A stretch of DNA of 55,000 nt from Cristatella mucedo. Lineage: Eukaryota > Bryozoa > Phylactolaemata > Cristatellidae. Shown here piece after piece: positions 1 through 10,529 of this stretch (within the stretch, counting starts at the first letter, position 1; each line of letters starts with the position of its first letter). Under the pieces are notes generated by a model. It was given only the letters and a program-made list of their open reading frames with translations, was not told the origin of the DNA and did no database searches. The position numbers and the translations under genes are program-made. The DNA is taken from NCBI GenBank assembly GCA_009760855.2, contig WPIO01000011.1, positions 4,972,501 through 5,027,500 of the forward strand. Direction: 5' to 3'.

Positions 1-944
1 TACTAATCAGACGACTGATGTCTCCTCAGCGAGCCGGCCCGTTCGCGACAGCGCGCGCGCCCTTTACCAGCAAATTTCGGTTCTGCGCGACTTTCAATGA
101 CTGCCACTAGCTCTTCGCCACAGTAGCCAGCGCTCTCGCGTAGTGCAGCCGCCTTAAGCAGACGCTCTTCGCAGCTCGACGTCTTGTACCGGTATCCCAA
201 GCAGCGTTCTTTTTTCAGTCAGGGAGCCCTTCCTAAAACACTTAGCCAGATTGTATTTTGCAAAACCTTCCTTCACTCATAGTGCACGAGCGATCTTGCT
301 GTTTCTCTAGCGCTATTTGTGAATGGCTGGTAGAATGCGTTTAGCAAAGTGGCAGTGATATTTAGTAAGCCTTCTGCGTGCTGGCCGAGCAGGGTTCGCA
401 GCCGATTGACTCAAAAGAGGAAATAAAACAGGCCGGAGCGTACGTAGCATCTTTCGCACTCTCTTTCACTGGAGAAAATGCCAGCTTTTTAATTTTTTTT
501 AATGCTTAATTATAAAAAGACGCAGTCTTAAAAGAGGCCGACTTATGCCCTGAAATTTTTCATTTTTCGTGTACTTTTGTTCGAATACGTCATGCCTACC
601 TGCCTCAAAAGTACGCGATCCATCGTTTCCGTAACTGAGGACGCCAATTCTTTGCCGTTAGTGCTCTCATAACCTGATATGTAGTCGTCGGAAGCTCCCG
701 ATACGTTACCTCATAGAAGCCTTTGCCTGCGATGGATTCTCGTGCACATGCAATAGTGGATTGATATTGAACTAAGTAGCTCGAACTTCGGCCTCTTGCT
801 TGAGATGAAGGCCACATTATGAAGACTGCCATGTATTACACGAAGGTTGTTTGCATTAAGTTTTTTAAACTGATAGCTGACAAAAGTAGAGGCCTTAGGA
901 CATAAGTTGGCATGCGAATCTGATGCTTATACTTCGTAGACCTG
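1..944. other. No recognisable gene
   Basis: Short frames only, with no family I can name, and no tandem array. GC content falls from the left edge toward the AT-rich 480-560 stretch. Confidence 0.6.
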
Positions 945-1105
945 AGTTGGTAAAAAGGTGGTTGCTTTTAGCGACCTTGGTCCCGACGTCATAGGTTCGA
1001 ATCCTGCTGTGGGCGATCCTTTGTGGCCACCGAAGCGGTGGTGATAGCCGTAAAGACTCTTCTGTCACTACACAAAAGAGGCTATTAAATCGGCTACTAT
1101 TTTTA
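945..1105 (+). mobile_element. SINE family B (tRNA-like head)
   Basis: It contains a perfect pol III B-box-like GGTTCGAATCC at about 996 and the family-specific gggcgatccttt...ccgtaaagactcttctgtcac. The same layout occurs at 18185-18350, and in reverse at 12735-12845 and 42790-42930. It lacks tRNA acceptor-stem pairing, so it is not a tRNA gene. Confidence 0.7.
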
Positions 1106-1304
1106 ATGTATTATTTTCGCTATTAAGTATTTAATTTAAAGTTGTAAATTCTATGAATTTATCACGTCACTATTTTTTGAGAAATTTAAAAAGCTTAAAA
1201 ATGATTATTTTAAAATGTAATCAGTATTATTTTCACCCACTGTCGTGGGGCCTCTTAAGTGCTTTTGGCGAGCAGACATGTGCTTAAACTATTTGGTAAT
1301 CCAG

Positions 1305-1675
1305 ATCTGCTTGTCTGTCGTGAAAATCGTAAGTGCCATATTTCACAACTTCTTTCTGACCTTCGCTTGCTTAGCGTAAAGTCAAGCAGCGGGTCGACTC
1401 CGAGATTTAGTCACTTAATTTAACATCACTTCATTCTCTAGTCCAGCCTACCTATCTGGACTACTTTTAGTCGGGCTAGGAATCGTACCACCCGCTCTTC
1501 TTACTCGGGGAATTGAACTCTGGCCTCTAGTCAACATCAAATCCTACAGAGACGGTGCCTCTGGCTCTATGCTGCCAAAGATTTAAACGCACTTTCGACC
1601 GATGTCACGATGTCCCTGTATTGAAGACATTTAAAAGCAAACTCGCGAGTTTTCCTCACATCTTTTAGTGGGTGC
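1305..1675 (+). mobile_element. LINE family A, degenerate 3' fragment
   Basis: It follows the same order of landmarks as other copies (ttgtctgtcgtga, cacttctcgcc-like, ccacccgct, tgctcccaaag-like, acatttaaaa) but with many changes and no intact frame. It abuts the next fragment at 1690. Confidence 0.6.
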
Positions 1676-1689
1676 ACGTGCGTTGTCTG

Positions 1690-2500
1690 TTGACCACATC
1701 AGCTCCACAATCAAGTCTGCCTACTTTCGGATACATTTCGTTAAAAACAGTTCGGGCTTGTTTAGATAAGGATACCACGTCCAAGTTGGTCATGCGTTTG
1801 TAACATCCCGTCTTGACTTCTGTAACTCACTCCTTGCTTGGCTACCGGCATGAGCAATCAGGCGATTACAGCTGGTGCAAAATTCCGCAGCTAGGCTTGT
1901 CTGTCGTGAGCGTCGCCGTTGCCACATTACACCACTTCTCGCCGACCTGCACTGGCTCCCAGTCCAGCAGCGGATCGACTTCAAGGTTTTGTCGCCCACT
2001 TTTAGGTCACTTCATTCTTTGGCTCCAGCCGATCTCTCAGATCTACTCCCCCACCAGGCCAAGCATCCTACCACCCGCTTTTCTGAATCCAACAGTTTAC
2101 CAATGCCTTATATGCGCTTCAAATCCTTTTAAGACCGTGCATTTAGTTCGTATGCTCCCAAAGCCTGGAAATCACTCCCGACTTGCATTAGAGCATCCCC
2201 TGACTTGACCACATTTAAAAAGAACTTGAAAACACACCTATTTAGGACAGCATTTAGTGGGTCCCTGTGATTCGTCCCTCATGTTCTTATGCATGCTCAC
2301 ACTGTGCATGCTGCCACTAACCGCACTTGCATGCTGACCCTGTGCATGTCACCCCTAACCACGTTATTCGTGTTGTTTAGCAAGCATGATATTACTCACC
2401 ATTCAATCGTGTTTCCCTCTGCAGCAAATGTAAAGCACCCAGAAGGTGATTGAGTTCTCTGAGGGCGCTTTATCAAGTGCATTATTATTACTATTATTAT
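1690..2500 (+). mobile_element. LINE family A (CR1/L2-like), 5'-truncated copy with 3' tail
   Basis: Coding remnants shared with other copies (CNSLL, LLADLHWLPVQQRIDFKVLS, FRSLHSLAPADLSDLL) are followed by the 3' UTR, the conserved hairpin attgagttctctgagggcgc and an ATT-rich tail ending at 2500. Frameshifts and stops make it a pseudogene. Confidence 0.85.
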
Positions 2501-2640
2501 CGTGTGCCCTATGCATGCTGAAACTGAGCATTGCATCACTATCCATAATGGAATGCGTTCTTTCAGCTTATTTAAAGGGCCTAGAAAGAGATATAGCTCT
2601 TTTAGAGTGCTCAAATGTCCAATTATTATTATTATTATTA
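2501..2640 (+). mobile_element. LINE family A, internally deleted 3' end
   Basis: It begins in the 3' UTR (gccctatgcatgctga), skips to a diverged hairpin (agggcctagaaagagat...) and ends in (ATT)n. It lies directly after the previous tail. Confidence 0.65.
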
Positions 2641-2805
2641 AGACAAGTTTATTATTTGCGAGTACTGAAAAATCAGTCAAAACCTTATAAGATCTTAAGC
2701 CCTGCGACCCAATTGCCACTTCGCAAGACTTCCACCGTGTTATTTCATCGCTTTTATTCAAAAGCTCTCGGGTTACAAGATCTTTCGTTTATTTAAATTT
2801 TTGAG

Positions 2806-3430
2806 ATGCTATCACTTACTTTTAAGTCCGTCCATTCTCTTGATTCAACCTAGCTATTCCAGTTAATTTCAAATCATGATTACCGTCGTAACACTCGCTC
2901 TTCAGACTCTGGACACGAGCTAATAATAATAATAATGCACTTGATAAAGCGCCCTCAGAGAACTCAATCTCTTTCTAGGCGCTTTACATTTGCTGCAAAG
3001 GGAAATGCAATTGAATGGTGAGTAATATCATGCTTGATAAACAAACAACATGAATAATATGATTAGGGGTGACATGCACAGTGTCAGCATGCAAATGTGG
3101 TTAGTGTGTTGTGCTTTTAACGAACTTCTAATCCTTTGGAATGGAATAATCCTATGGCGTATCTTCAGTCACTATTCTTTCAAAGTCGGAAACTCACTCC
3201 CGACTAACCTCACGCATCTCTTGATATGAAGACATTAAAAAACGCAGTAGAGACATACCTGCTTCGAACAGCAACTGCTACGTCCAAGTGAACGATCCTT
3301 TTCGAGGTCTTTATACTGAAACTGCGTACGTAATGACTAACCAACTTGATATGCTTTCTTTTAGCAAATATAAAGTGTATGGAAAGAGATTGTTTTTGGG
3401 TGCTACATAAATGTTTTATTCTTATTGTGG
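2806..3430 (+). mobile_element. LINE family A copy split by an antisense tail
   Basis: 2806-2920 matches the tcacttttaggtccgtc...cactcgctcttc segment and the copy resumes at 3107 with cttctaatcctttgg, the next segment in the consensus order. A minus-strand LINE A 3' end (2921-3106) sits between them. The copy ends with a decayed hairpin (tataaagtgtatggaaagagattg) at 3370-3405. Confidence 0.65.
2921..3106 (-). mobile_element. LINE family A 3' tail, antisense, nested
   Basis: (TAA)n at 2921 is followed by the reverse complement of the hairpin and 3' UTR, ending gtcagcatgcaaatgtggttagtg. It interrupts the older + strand copy, giving a clear relative age. Confidence 0.85.
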
Positions 3431-3475
3431 TTATCACCGTCACTCCTTTGACTTTCAAGCAGAATGCTACAACAG

Positions 3476-3476
<1 letters not shown>

Positions 3477-3522
<46 letters not shown>

Positions 3523-3640
3523 GAGAGAGCGAGCGAGAGATAGAGAGAAAAAGAGGGAGAGAAGGAGAGAAAGAGGCAGAGAGGAAGAGAGAAAGAGAGA
3601 GAGAGAGGGAAGAGAGAGGGAGAGAGAGAGAGAGAATGAG
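3477..3640. repeat. (GA)n microsatellite and purine tract
   Basis: Nearly pure GA dinucleotides degrade into a wider purine tract. Arg/Glu and Ser/Leu frames across it are compositional artefacts. It lies about 550 bases upstream of CREB3L. Confidence 0.95.
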
Positions 3641-4077
3641 AATGAAGGGTTTCACTAAATGGTGACGATTAAGGAAGGTAGCCGAGAGCATCCCAGTGAA
3701 CGCAGTGGCCAGTATGCTGAGCCAGGTGCTTTGACTGGGGCCCCGCTGACACTGTGAGCAGATGCCGGGTCAGCCTGTGTACCGTCGTCGAACGGAGCGT
3801 AGCTGGCCAGAGCATTGCAGACCGGAAAATGCAGCTGAGCTGGGACGATCAGCCTCGAAATCCGATTGGACGGACATAATTGTAATCCTGCGACATTCTT
3901 TGTTCTCGTTCTAGAATACGCTTGATGCTTTTAAAATGCATTTAAAATTTAATTAAAATTCTAGCGTTCGTTTTTGGAGGCTTCGGGAGATGCGTTACGA
4001 TCCTGGAAACCCGCCCTTAACGACATCATCCCGTGTTCGGACGTCCCAGCTCACGGCACCTTCCAACGGGGAAGAAG

Positions 4078-4085
4078 TGACGTCG
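4078..4085 (+). promoter_or_regulatory. CRE-like octamer upstream of CREB3L
   Basis: TGACGTCG differs by one base from the palindromic CRE (TGACGTCA) and lies 107 bases before the CREB3L start codon. CREB/ATF-family bZIP proteins bind CRE-type sites, so autoregulation is conceivable. The transcription start is unknown, so the site could be in the promoter or the 5' UTR, and an octamer with one mismatch can occur by chance. Confidence 0.3.
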
Positions 4086-4191
4086 CTTCCGTAAATAGCT
4101 TCGTGCGGTTCCCCAGCGATAGCATTGTTGGCGGTCCCGCACTGACGACGGTCGCGTGAGGGCGTACTTGGCGACACGCACCGCAGACAGC

Positions 4192-7100
4192 ATGGATGAG
4201 CTGGATTCAGCACCGCAGGACGACAGTCTGCTGTCGGTCGTTAGCGGCTTTGACTTTGAGCCGAACTTTTGCAGTATGGAGCCAGACGTTATCTTCCCGG
4301 CGTTCCAGGTAAGAAGGATGCATCGGCCGCCTGACATCGGAATAGCGGGAAGCGGTCGCTGCGCTCCCATTTAGAGTGTGCTCAGTTTTCTGTAATGGCT
4401 TCGTCGCGTTGCGTACGTTTTCACAAGAGGTTTCTGCTCGCTCTCTCCCCTCTCTCTGCCCCGTCCCCCGGTGCTTAGAAGAGGTCGAACGCTGCTTCGA
4501 ACTATCTATCCGTCCACCTATTGGTAACCTCGGTTGCGGGGTCAAATTGTAGACCAGCTGGGATCCGTACGAAGACGACTTGTTTGATGACTTGCTTTCC
4601 GCCTCTATCGAAGCCAACGTCAAAGCTCCGGCCGCCATCAAGGATCACGATTACGTCAGCTCGCAGCCCAAGTCGCCGAGCAGTGACAGCGGACACTCGT
4701 CGGCGTCGCGGTCTCCGTTCACCTCGTCGGCCAGCGAAGACACTCCGCCTCCTACCTCCGCAGCCGCAGATGTTTCCGGAGACGGACTTGACGACGACGG
4801 CGGCGGCGGCGAGCTGTTTCGAGCGTTCGAAGTTGCTCAGTTTAACGAGGATGGGACGCCGGCCGCCGCCGGTAGCATGGCCCCTGGCCAGGCTCCAGAG
4901 GACTTTTCCATCGACCTAGGTTGGCAGCTTATTGTCGGAGTGCATCGTTTCGCCAAGTTTGGGCCCTTTGCTAGACGAGCTCAGTGCTCTTCTCCCCCTT
5001 CTTCGCCGCCGCCCACATCGTCCGTCGGGCTCGGGAGTATATGTTGATTGCACGTAGTGCTTTGTAGATCTGGAACTCTCAGACCTCGAGCCCGAAGTTG
5101 CTGCAGGCATCCAGGATATGTGCTTATTAATGCCTATGAACGTAGTCTTACCATTTACCGTGCAGCAAGCAAAGGTCATGGCCGCGACGGTAAGTCTTGG
5201 TGACCGACCGCCGGGATGCACCTGCTGATTGCTGCTTGACTGAAGCTTTGAGGTCTGCGTTTGTAGACTCGGCCGTGCTACCATGCACCTGGCAGCATTC
5301 ATAGCTGGTTAAACTGGTTTGTGTTGGTTCTTAACTAGGTCTCATGTGCAGAATTAGTATGCTGTTTCAAGTACTTTGAATGTTCATACGTGCCATGTTG
5401 CTTGTGCAGCAGCATCGTCAGCCTCTTTGGCCATGAGTGATTCGGTTTTGATAGAGCTACCATGTTCGAAGCTTTATCTCTGGCTGGGCTGGTCAGGTCC
5501 ATGTGAGGATCAGAGCTCCCATAGCATTCTGTGCACGCTGGGTGCAGTATTCTATCTGATGGAGCCCACTGTCAAAGAGCACACACGAAATTTTTGCTAC
5601 CAGCAGCTTCTGTGCCTTTCTCGGGTGTCTGTGCATCGCACACTAGTGCTATTGTACGGATGAGTCCCCTGCATGCGCCCATATACTTAGGTCTTGCTGT
5701 GCCACTTGAAGTGTGATTTTGTATTAAATAATAATAATAATTCATTTGTATAGTGCCCTCGGAGAACTTTCCACACACTTGCATATGCTGTAAATGAAGC
5801 ATTATTACATTTCGGTGGCTGGCTGTTTTATAATGCAACTAACCACATGGGCATCAGCCAGCTTCCTTTAAAGGGCCGCATGCAGTGTGCAATTCTTGGG
5901 TTACTAGAAGTCAGTCTTTTGTCGGGACCGCACTGCTGCAACGGTCCTCGACTTGGCTTTGCAGACACTGCAGGCTTGCAGAAAGCCTTTGCTAGTCGTC
6001 TCCCTTGCTCCGTTGGCACGTGCAGGCACGCTTTACCTGCCGAGGTTGGCTCGGCTCGGTTCTGGGCGTTCTGAGCAGTGTCCTCGGTCAGCCACTGGCG
6101 GCAGAGTAGGATTGCTGCGACCTGCTTTGCGCCACCCGGGAACACGATTGGGACGCGCCGCTTGACCAGGCCCGCCATTGCACCACCCCCACCCACCCAC
6201 TCCACCCTCTTCGCCGCCGAAAAAAGTCGCAGCCGCATAGATGAACCTCACGGTTGGCTGCGAGGGATCGGCGAGGCCTTTCGCTTCTATTTGCACAGCA
6301 GTTCTCGCACGAGCCTCGTGACATTGCACTCCAGCGACCCTGTGCCCAGGCTCGATGCCGCATGAGCCGCCGGAGCCGCTGCCCAGCAGCAGCGGCGGCG
6401 GAAGCAGACTCGGTCGTTCCACGCGTCCGAAGCGTCTTTTTTCTGTCCGTGCTGCTCGCAGGCCTCGTGCCCCGCTGACCTGCGCCTCACCGACGAAGAG
6501 AAGGAGCTGCTGAGCAAGGAGGGCGTCAGTCTGCCGACCAACATGCCGCTCACCAAGAGCGAGGAGCGCATCCTGCGCTCCGTCCGCCGGCGGATACGCA
6601 ACAAGGTGCCGCCGCGCTGCTCGCGCTCACCCCCCCCCCCCCCCGTGCTTCCGGCGGCCGCTGCGAGCCGCTCCGCTAGCGCTGTCCGTCTGTGCTTTCT
6701 GTCTCCGTGCAGCGCACCGCTTTCTGGCAGAGCGCACCGCCACAGCGGCGCAGCGCGACGGGCCAGACAGAGCTCAGCGCCTGGCGCCGCTCCTGGCGCT
6801 CGAGCGGCGGCGCAGAGGCCATGCTGCATGCCAGCCAGCAGTCCCGTGCACCTGCCGCTCGCTCCAGCAATCGGCTAGAAACAGTCGGAAGAAGAAGCAG
6901 GACTACATGGACAACCTCGAGGAGCGCGTCAAGATGTGCAGCGACGAGAAGAAAGAGCTGGAAAAGAAAGTCACCGTCCTCGAGAAGCAGAACATGTAAG
7001 CGGCCCGGCCTGCTGCTGCCTGCTGCTGCCGGTGCATGCCGCGCGTGCTCTCGGCGCCGGCGCCCTCGAACCAGCCGACGGCTTGCGCGCGCCCTTCGGA

Positions 7101-9656
7101 TTCGCCAGGAGATTGCAGAGCATCCAGTTCCGGCCTGGCTAGCCTCGAACAGCTGCCGCCACCGGCATGGACATGTCGAGGCCAGTTTGCCCAGGCATGC
7201 ATGCATGCATGCATGCATGCCCCCCCCATCGTCCAGCGGGTTTCAGCTGCCCTAGCAAGCCGCCGCAGCGGTGGCAACGCTGAGGCTGATGCCGCTGCTG
7301 TTACTGCTGCTTGGCAGGTTCCTGATGGGTCAGCTGAGGCGGCTGCAGAGCGCCTTGCGCATCGACAGCACGAAGCCTGCAAAGACGACCACGTGCGCTC
7401 TCGTTCTTGTCCTGTCGTTTGCCCTGTTCATCATGCCGAGCCTGAGCCCGTTCAGCACGCTGCAGTGGGGCTCGCCTGCCGTCAAGTCGCATCCAATGGC
7501 AGGTGAGGAGGCACTGGAGCATGTGCGTGCACCCGGGGTTTTGCACACAGGCGCACGTGTGCGTGCGTATGTGTGTGTGCTTGTGCGAGGAACCGTGTCG
7601 ATTGGTTGGTCATAAAATGCACAATTTCCGCATGTGTAAGGAGATTGCTGAGAGGGACCGTTAAAGCGGTTCGGTCAGATGAGCAGATAGTTCAGCGCAA
7701 AGCCAGAGATGGAAGTAGTTCTGATAGGCAGGCCCGTGCAGAAGGATCAAGGGACCTAAAAGTGAGTGACAGACCCCGCCAGTTTATGCACTGCTTGATG
7801 GGGAGCTAGTGCAGGTCGGTTGGAAAGCTGGCTTAGTGTGGCAGTTGCAAGTTTTGCGACAGACAAGCTTAGTGGACTAACTGTTAAACGCCCTTCTTGG
7901 CACAGGCAGAAGGACCTGCAACTAGTGCATTGCAGAAGTCGAGACAGGCTGTGTCATGTGCGCGGATACGCTTGGCCTTCCAAGTTCAGATGCATCCATG
8001 TTGCCTCTCGCACGGCCGAAACGCGTCGTGTGGAATGGACCCGTTGTTACAGTCGTCGTCGTCGTTCGATTGTGTCGGTCTTTCCGGATGAAGAAAAGTC
8101 CTAATTCTGCTGTCGGATTTTTTGTACGCCTGTCGCCTGGCATTATACTTGCTGCTAGTGCTAGCATTTGATATGGTGCTATCGTCCGTGCCCCTTGGTA
8201 CCACGTACCCACAGTGCATTCAGCGGAAGCTCGTGGAACATATCTGCTGCAGAGCAGCAGATATGTTCAGTTCTGACGTTGTCGGTTGACTTGCAGATGG
8301 GATATACAGATGTGACTCCCTACCACTGCTTGCTATGCTACCGAAGGTGACCTTTAGGCCCTCTTAACGTTAACCTTCTCTCAAGTTTATGGATGCTGGT
8401 AGCAGGAATATGCCGGTTCTATGTTACTTTCAGTCGTTTGCTGTGTCTTACTGCTGCTTCAGCTGCTCCCACTGCTGTTGCCGGCTGCTTTTGATGCTGC
8501 TCCTGTTTCTGTTGCTGTGCTGCTGCTTCTGCTGCTGCTGCTGTGTTGGCATTTCTTGGCTTAGCGGGGAGTTTTTCCGTGACGAGTACATCATCATAGT
8601 AGGCATACTCGAAAGCTTGTGTCTAGCTTTACTATAAAGGCTTAAACCTTTATGTCGGCTGCAGTGCAAGCAAGCATGTGGTTGGATAATTTCACTGACG
8701 GGTCCATGTGCCGCTGCGCATGAGCTTGGATTACCAACGCGGGTGGCAAAGGATCGCAATTGAACACAGCGGTTGAGGCAATAACCCTGCATGCTTACCA
8801 AGGGAGGCCACCAGGCATTGCAAATGCAGCCGAATCAAAAGCTTGGCACTTATGATCCTCTAGCGTCGTGCTAAGCTCGAGTCGAAAATGCACCGCCCAA
8901 CTGTCGATTCTTTACCAAGTCGTGCAAATTAGCCTTGCTCCAAGGTTGGCCAGCCGTAGCGAAGCACAGCAGCAACGAGTCATCACGTGGCCAGACGACC
9001 CGAGCGACCTTCTGTAAGCTTGCGTGCAGATTCTTTGTTTTTTATCTTATCTTCGCCAGAGATTTCTTCTAATACATCTGCTCTCGAGTGCTCACTTTGC
9101 CCCGGCGGACTCTGTTATCGGGTCAGACTAAATGGCGCTCTTGAGCAGACCGGCGGTGGTGCACCTTGGGGCTGGCTTCTTGAATTGAACTGCGGCGGCC
9201 GGCTGGCGGCCGATTAGTCGCCTCTCACTTACTTCTCTCAGTGGACAATTATGGTCGGACCTGCCGCATTAGGCGCTCGCCCCTAATGCCGCTTTCATTT
9301 CGGCCACAGGGCGCTCTCGGAACCTCCTGGAAGTCGAGGATGCCGACCGCTCGACGCTCGTCGAATCCGTGTGGGAGGCTCGAGTCTACGTTCAGGACGC
9401 CGTTAGCCGCTACTCCTCGCACGGCGGCACCTGGCTGGCCTGGCTCATCTCCTCCGCCGCTGCCGGCGGCAAGGTGGCGGCAGCGGAGCTTAGCAGCGAC
9501 GTCTCGCTGGGAGCCGCCAAGGCCAACCTGTCGGCTATGCTCGACGACGACGGTGCGCCAGCTGCGGCCACCTTAGCGACGGACGTCGCTGGCGTGCCGC
9601 GCTCGATCATTGTGACCGGAGCTGCGTCAGATGTGGCTCGGCACGATGACTTCTGA
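4192..9656 (+). CDS. CREB3L: CREB3/OASIS-like membrane-bound bZIP transcription factor, 7 exons
   Basis: Exons 4192-4308, 4553-4919, 5068-5189, 6462-6605, 6868-6995, 7318-7502 and 9310-9656 join in phase at GT-AG sites to 469 residues, typical of the family. Seen: an acidic, Ser-rich N-terminus (1-202); [20 protein letters not shown] (231-250) running across the exon 4/5 junction into [13 protein letters not shown] (251-263), the basic region; zipper positions L267, C274, L281, L288, L295, L302; a hydrophobic segment about 319-333 followed by PSLSPF; then RSRNLL (356-361) and a C-terminal tail. Known for the family: an ER-anchored factor cut by site-1 protease in the lumen (RxxL; RNLL fits) and site-2 protease in the membrane, releasing the bZIP part to the nucleus for secretory or ER-stress programmes. 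Which vertebrate paralogue it matches best cannot be told. An extra small exon in the 1.27-kb intron 3 is possible, but phases close without one. Family assignment is very secure. Confidence 0.94.
4309..6461 (+). other. CREB3L introns 1-3
   Basis: Introns 4309-4552, 4920-5067 and 5190-6461 begin with GT and end with AG. Intron 3 holds a short minus-strand repeat tail at 5727-5795 and no coding segment I can support. Open frames seen across the exon 2 region and 5.8-6.4 kb are read-through or out-of-frame shadows. Confidence 0.8.
5727..5795 (-). mobile_element. SINE family A 3' tail, antisense
   Basis: (AAT)n, ttcatttgtatagtgccctcgg and gagaact reproduce the reverse complement of the SINE A 3' end seen at 16475-16624, truncated before the tRNA-like head. 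It lies in CREB3L intron 3. Confidence 0.6.
6606..6867 (+). other. CREB3L intron 4 with poly-C run
   Basis: This GC-rich intron splits the basic region between ...RIRNK and QSAR... in phase 0. It contains a run of about a dozen C at 6631-6644. It is phase-neutral, but the flanking residues only make a bZIP basic region once it is removed. Confidence 0.85.
7195..7220. repeat. (ATGC)n microsatellite in CREB3L intron 5
   Basis: A self-complementary GCAT tetranucleotide is repeated about six times and followed by a C run. It lies about 100 bases before the intron 5 acceptor (AG at 7316-7317). Confidence 0.9.
7748..7965 (-). mobile_element. LINE family A fragment in CREB3L intron 6
   Basis: The reverse complement matches the part of the LINE A ORF that reads LLADLHWLP...INFKVLSLTFRS in other copies (compare 24610-24690 on the + strand). 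It is 5' and 3' truncated and degenerate, with no tail. Confidence 0.65.
8236..8268. repeat. Perfect 15-bp inverted repeat with 3-base loop
   Basis: Arms at 8236-8250 (reading gaacatatctgctgc) and 8254-8268 are exact reverse complements around AGA. It lies in CREB3L intron 6, far from either splice site, and can form a hairpin in RNA or a cruciform in DNA. Confidence 0.9.
8450..8546. repeat. Imperfect CTG/TGC trinucleotide-rich tract
   Basis: CTG, TGC and GTT triplets are interspersed over about 95 bases in CREB3L intron 6, ending in the run ctgctgctgctgctg. A short Leu/Cys/Ser-rich frame crosses it but is an effect of base composition. Confidence 0.8.
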
Positions 9657-9996
9657 AGGAGTGGCCGAAACGTCGGCCGGAACGCGGCCGCCGCGGCCAG
9701 ACTCTGTGGACCGACCGCACATCGGGTGGCGTAGAGCGCTCCGCCGTTGCGATCGTCAGCGGACGGCGGTGCTTCAGCTGCTCGCTGCTGGGCAAGGTAC
9801 TTATCGTGTGCCAGCCTGTAGCCTGTGGCAGCGAAACGGGCGGTGGATTGGCTGCTAACTCGGACTGGCTGCGAACTCAGGCGAAACTGACTTGGCCCTC
9901 GCGCTCGTGCAGCGCCCCTCGTGCTCTCTTTCGTACTGTGATGTAAATTTTGTATTTTCTTGAATACTCGTTTCGCTTCTGCTACGCTCGTGAGCA

Positions 9997-10002
9997 AATA
10001 AA
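9997..10002 (+). terminator. Polyadenylation signal, CREB3L
   Basis: AATAAA lies 341 bases after the CREB3L stop codon (9654-9656). A second copy at 10100-10105 is an alternative. Either gives a 3' UTR of ordinary length. Confidence 0.55.
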
Positions 10003-10255
10003 TAGTCAAACGCTCGAAGCAGGGTAGCTTGCTTGTGTAATTGATCTTGCAGTTTTCCGACTGCCACTTGGCAGGCTGACAAGGCGTTCGACTCTGACAA
10101 ATAAACCGGCTCTCGTACCGTCACTTTCACGCGGCACTTTTTGAGAGAGGCTCAAGTTAGCTCACTGTCATGTTTGTGTTAGACTAGCTAGACTTCGTCT
10201 CCTCTCCGACCCTGTGCTCGGTCCCTGCCCTCACTTCACACTCTCTGGCCCTCAA

Positions 10256-10520
10256 CTCTGCCCACAGTCTTTTCTGTCTGTGTCTGTCTCTGTCTATGTC
10301 TGTCTGCCTGCTTCTGTCTGTCTGTCAGTCTGTCTATTTGTCTGTGTGTCAGTCTGTCTGTCTTTCTCTCTCTTCTTTCATATACTCGATTCGTTTGTCT
10401 ATCTGTTTCTCTTGTCTTTTGTTCTTTCTCCTCTTGAACGGTCTTATCTATTAATCTCTATCTGTTTCTCTAGCTCTTGTTCTTTTTCATCTTAATCTAT
10501 CTTATCTGTTAATCTCTCCT
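10256..10520. repeat. (TCTG)n / TC-rich simple sequence
   Basis: Interrupted TCTG and TCTA tetranucleotides on a pyrimidine-rich background, with no gene. Confidence 0.9.
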
Positions 10521-10529
10521 TGCTCCTCT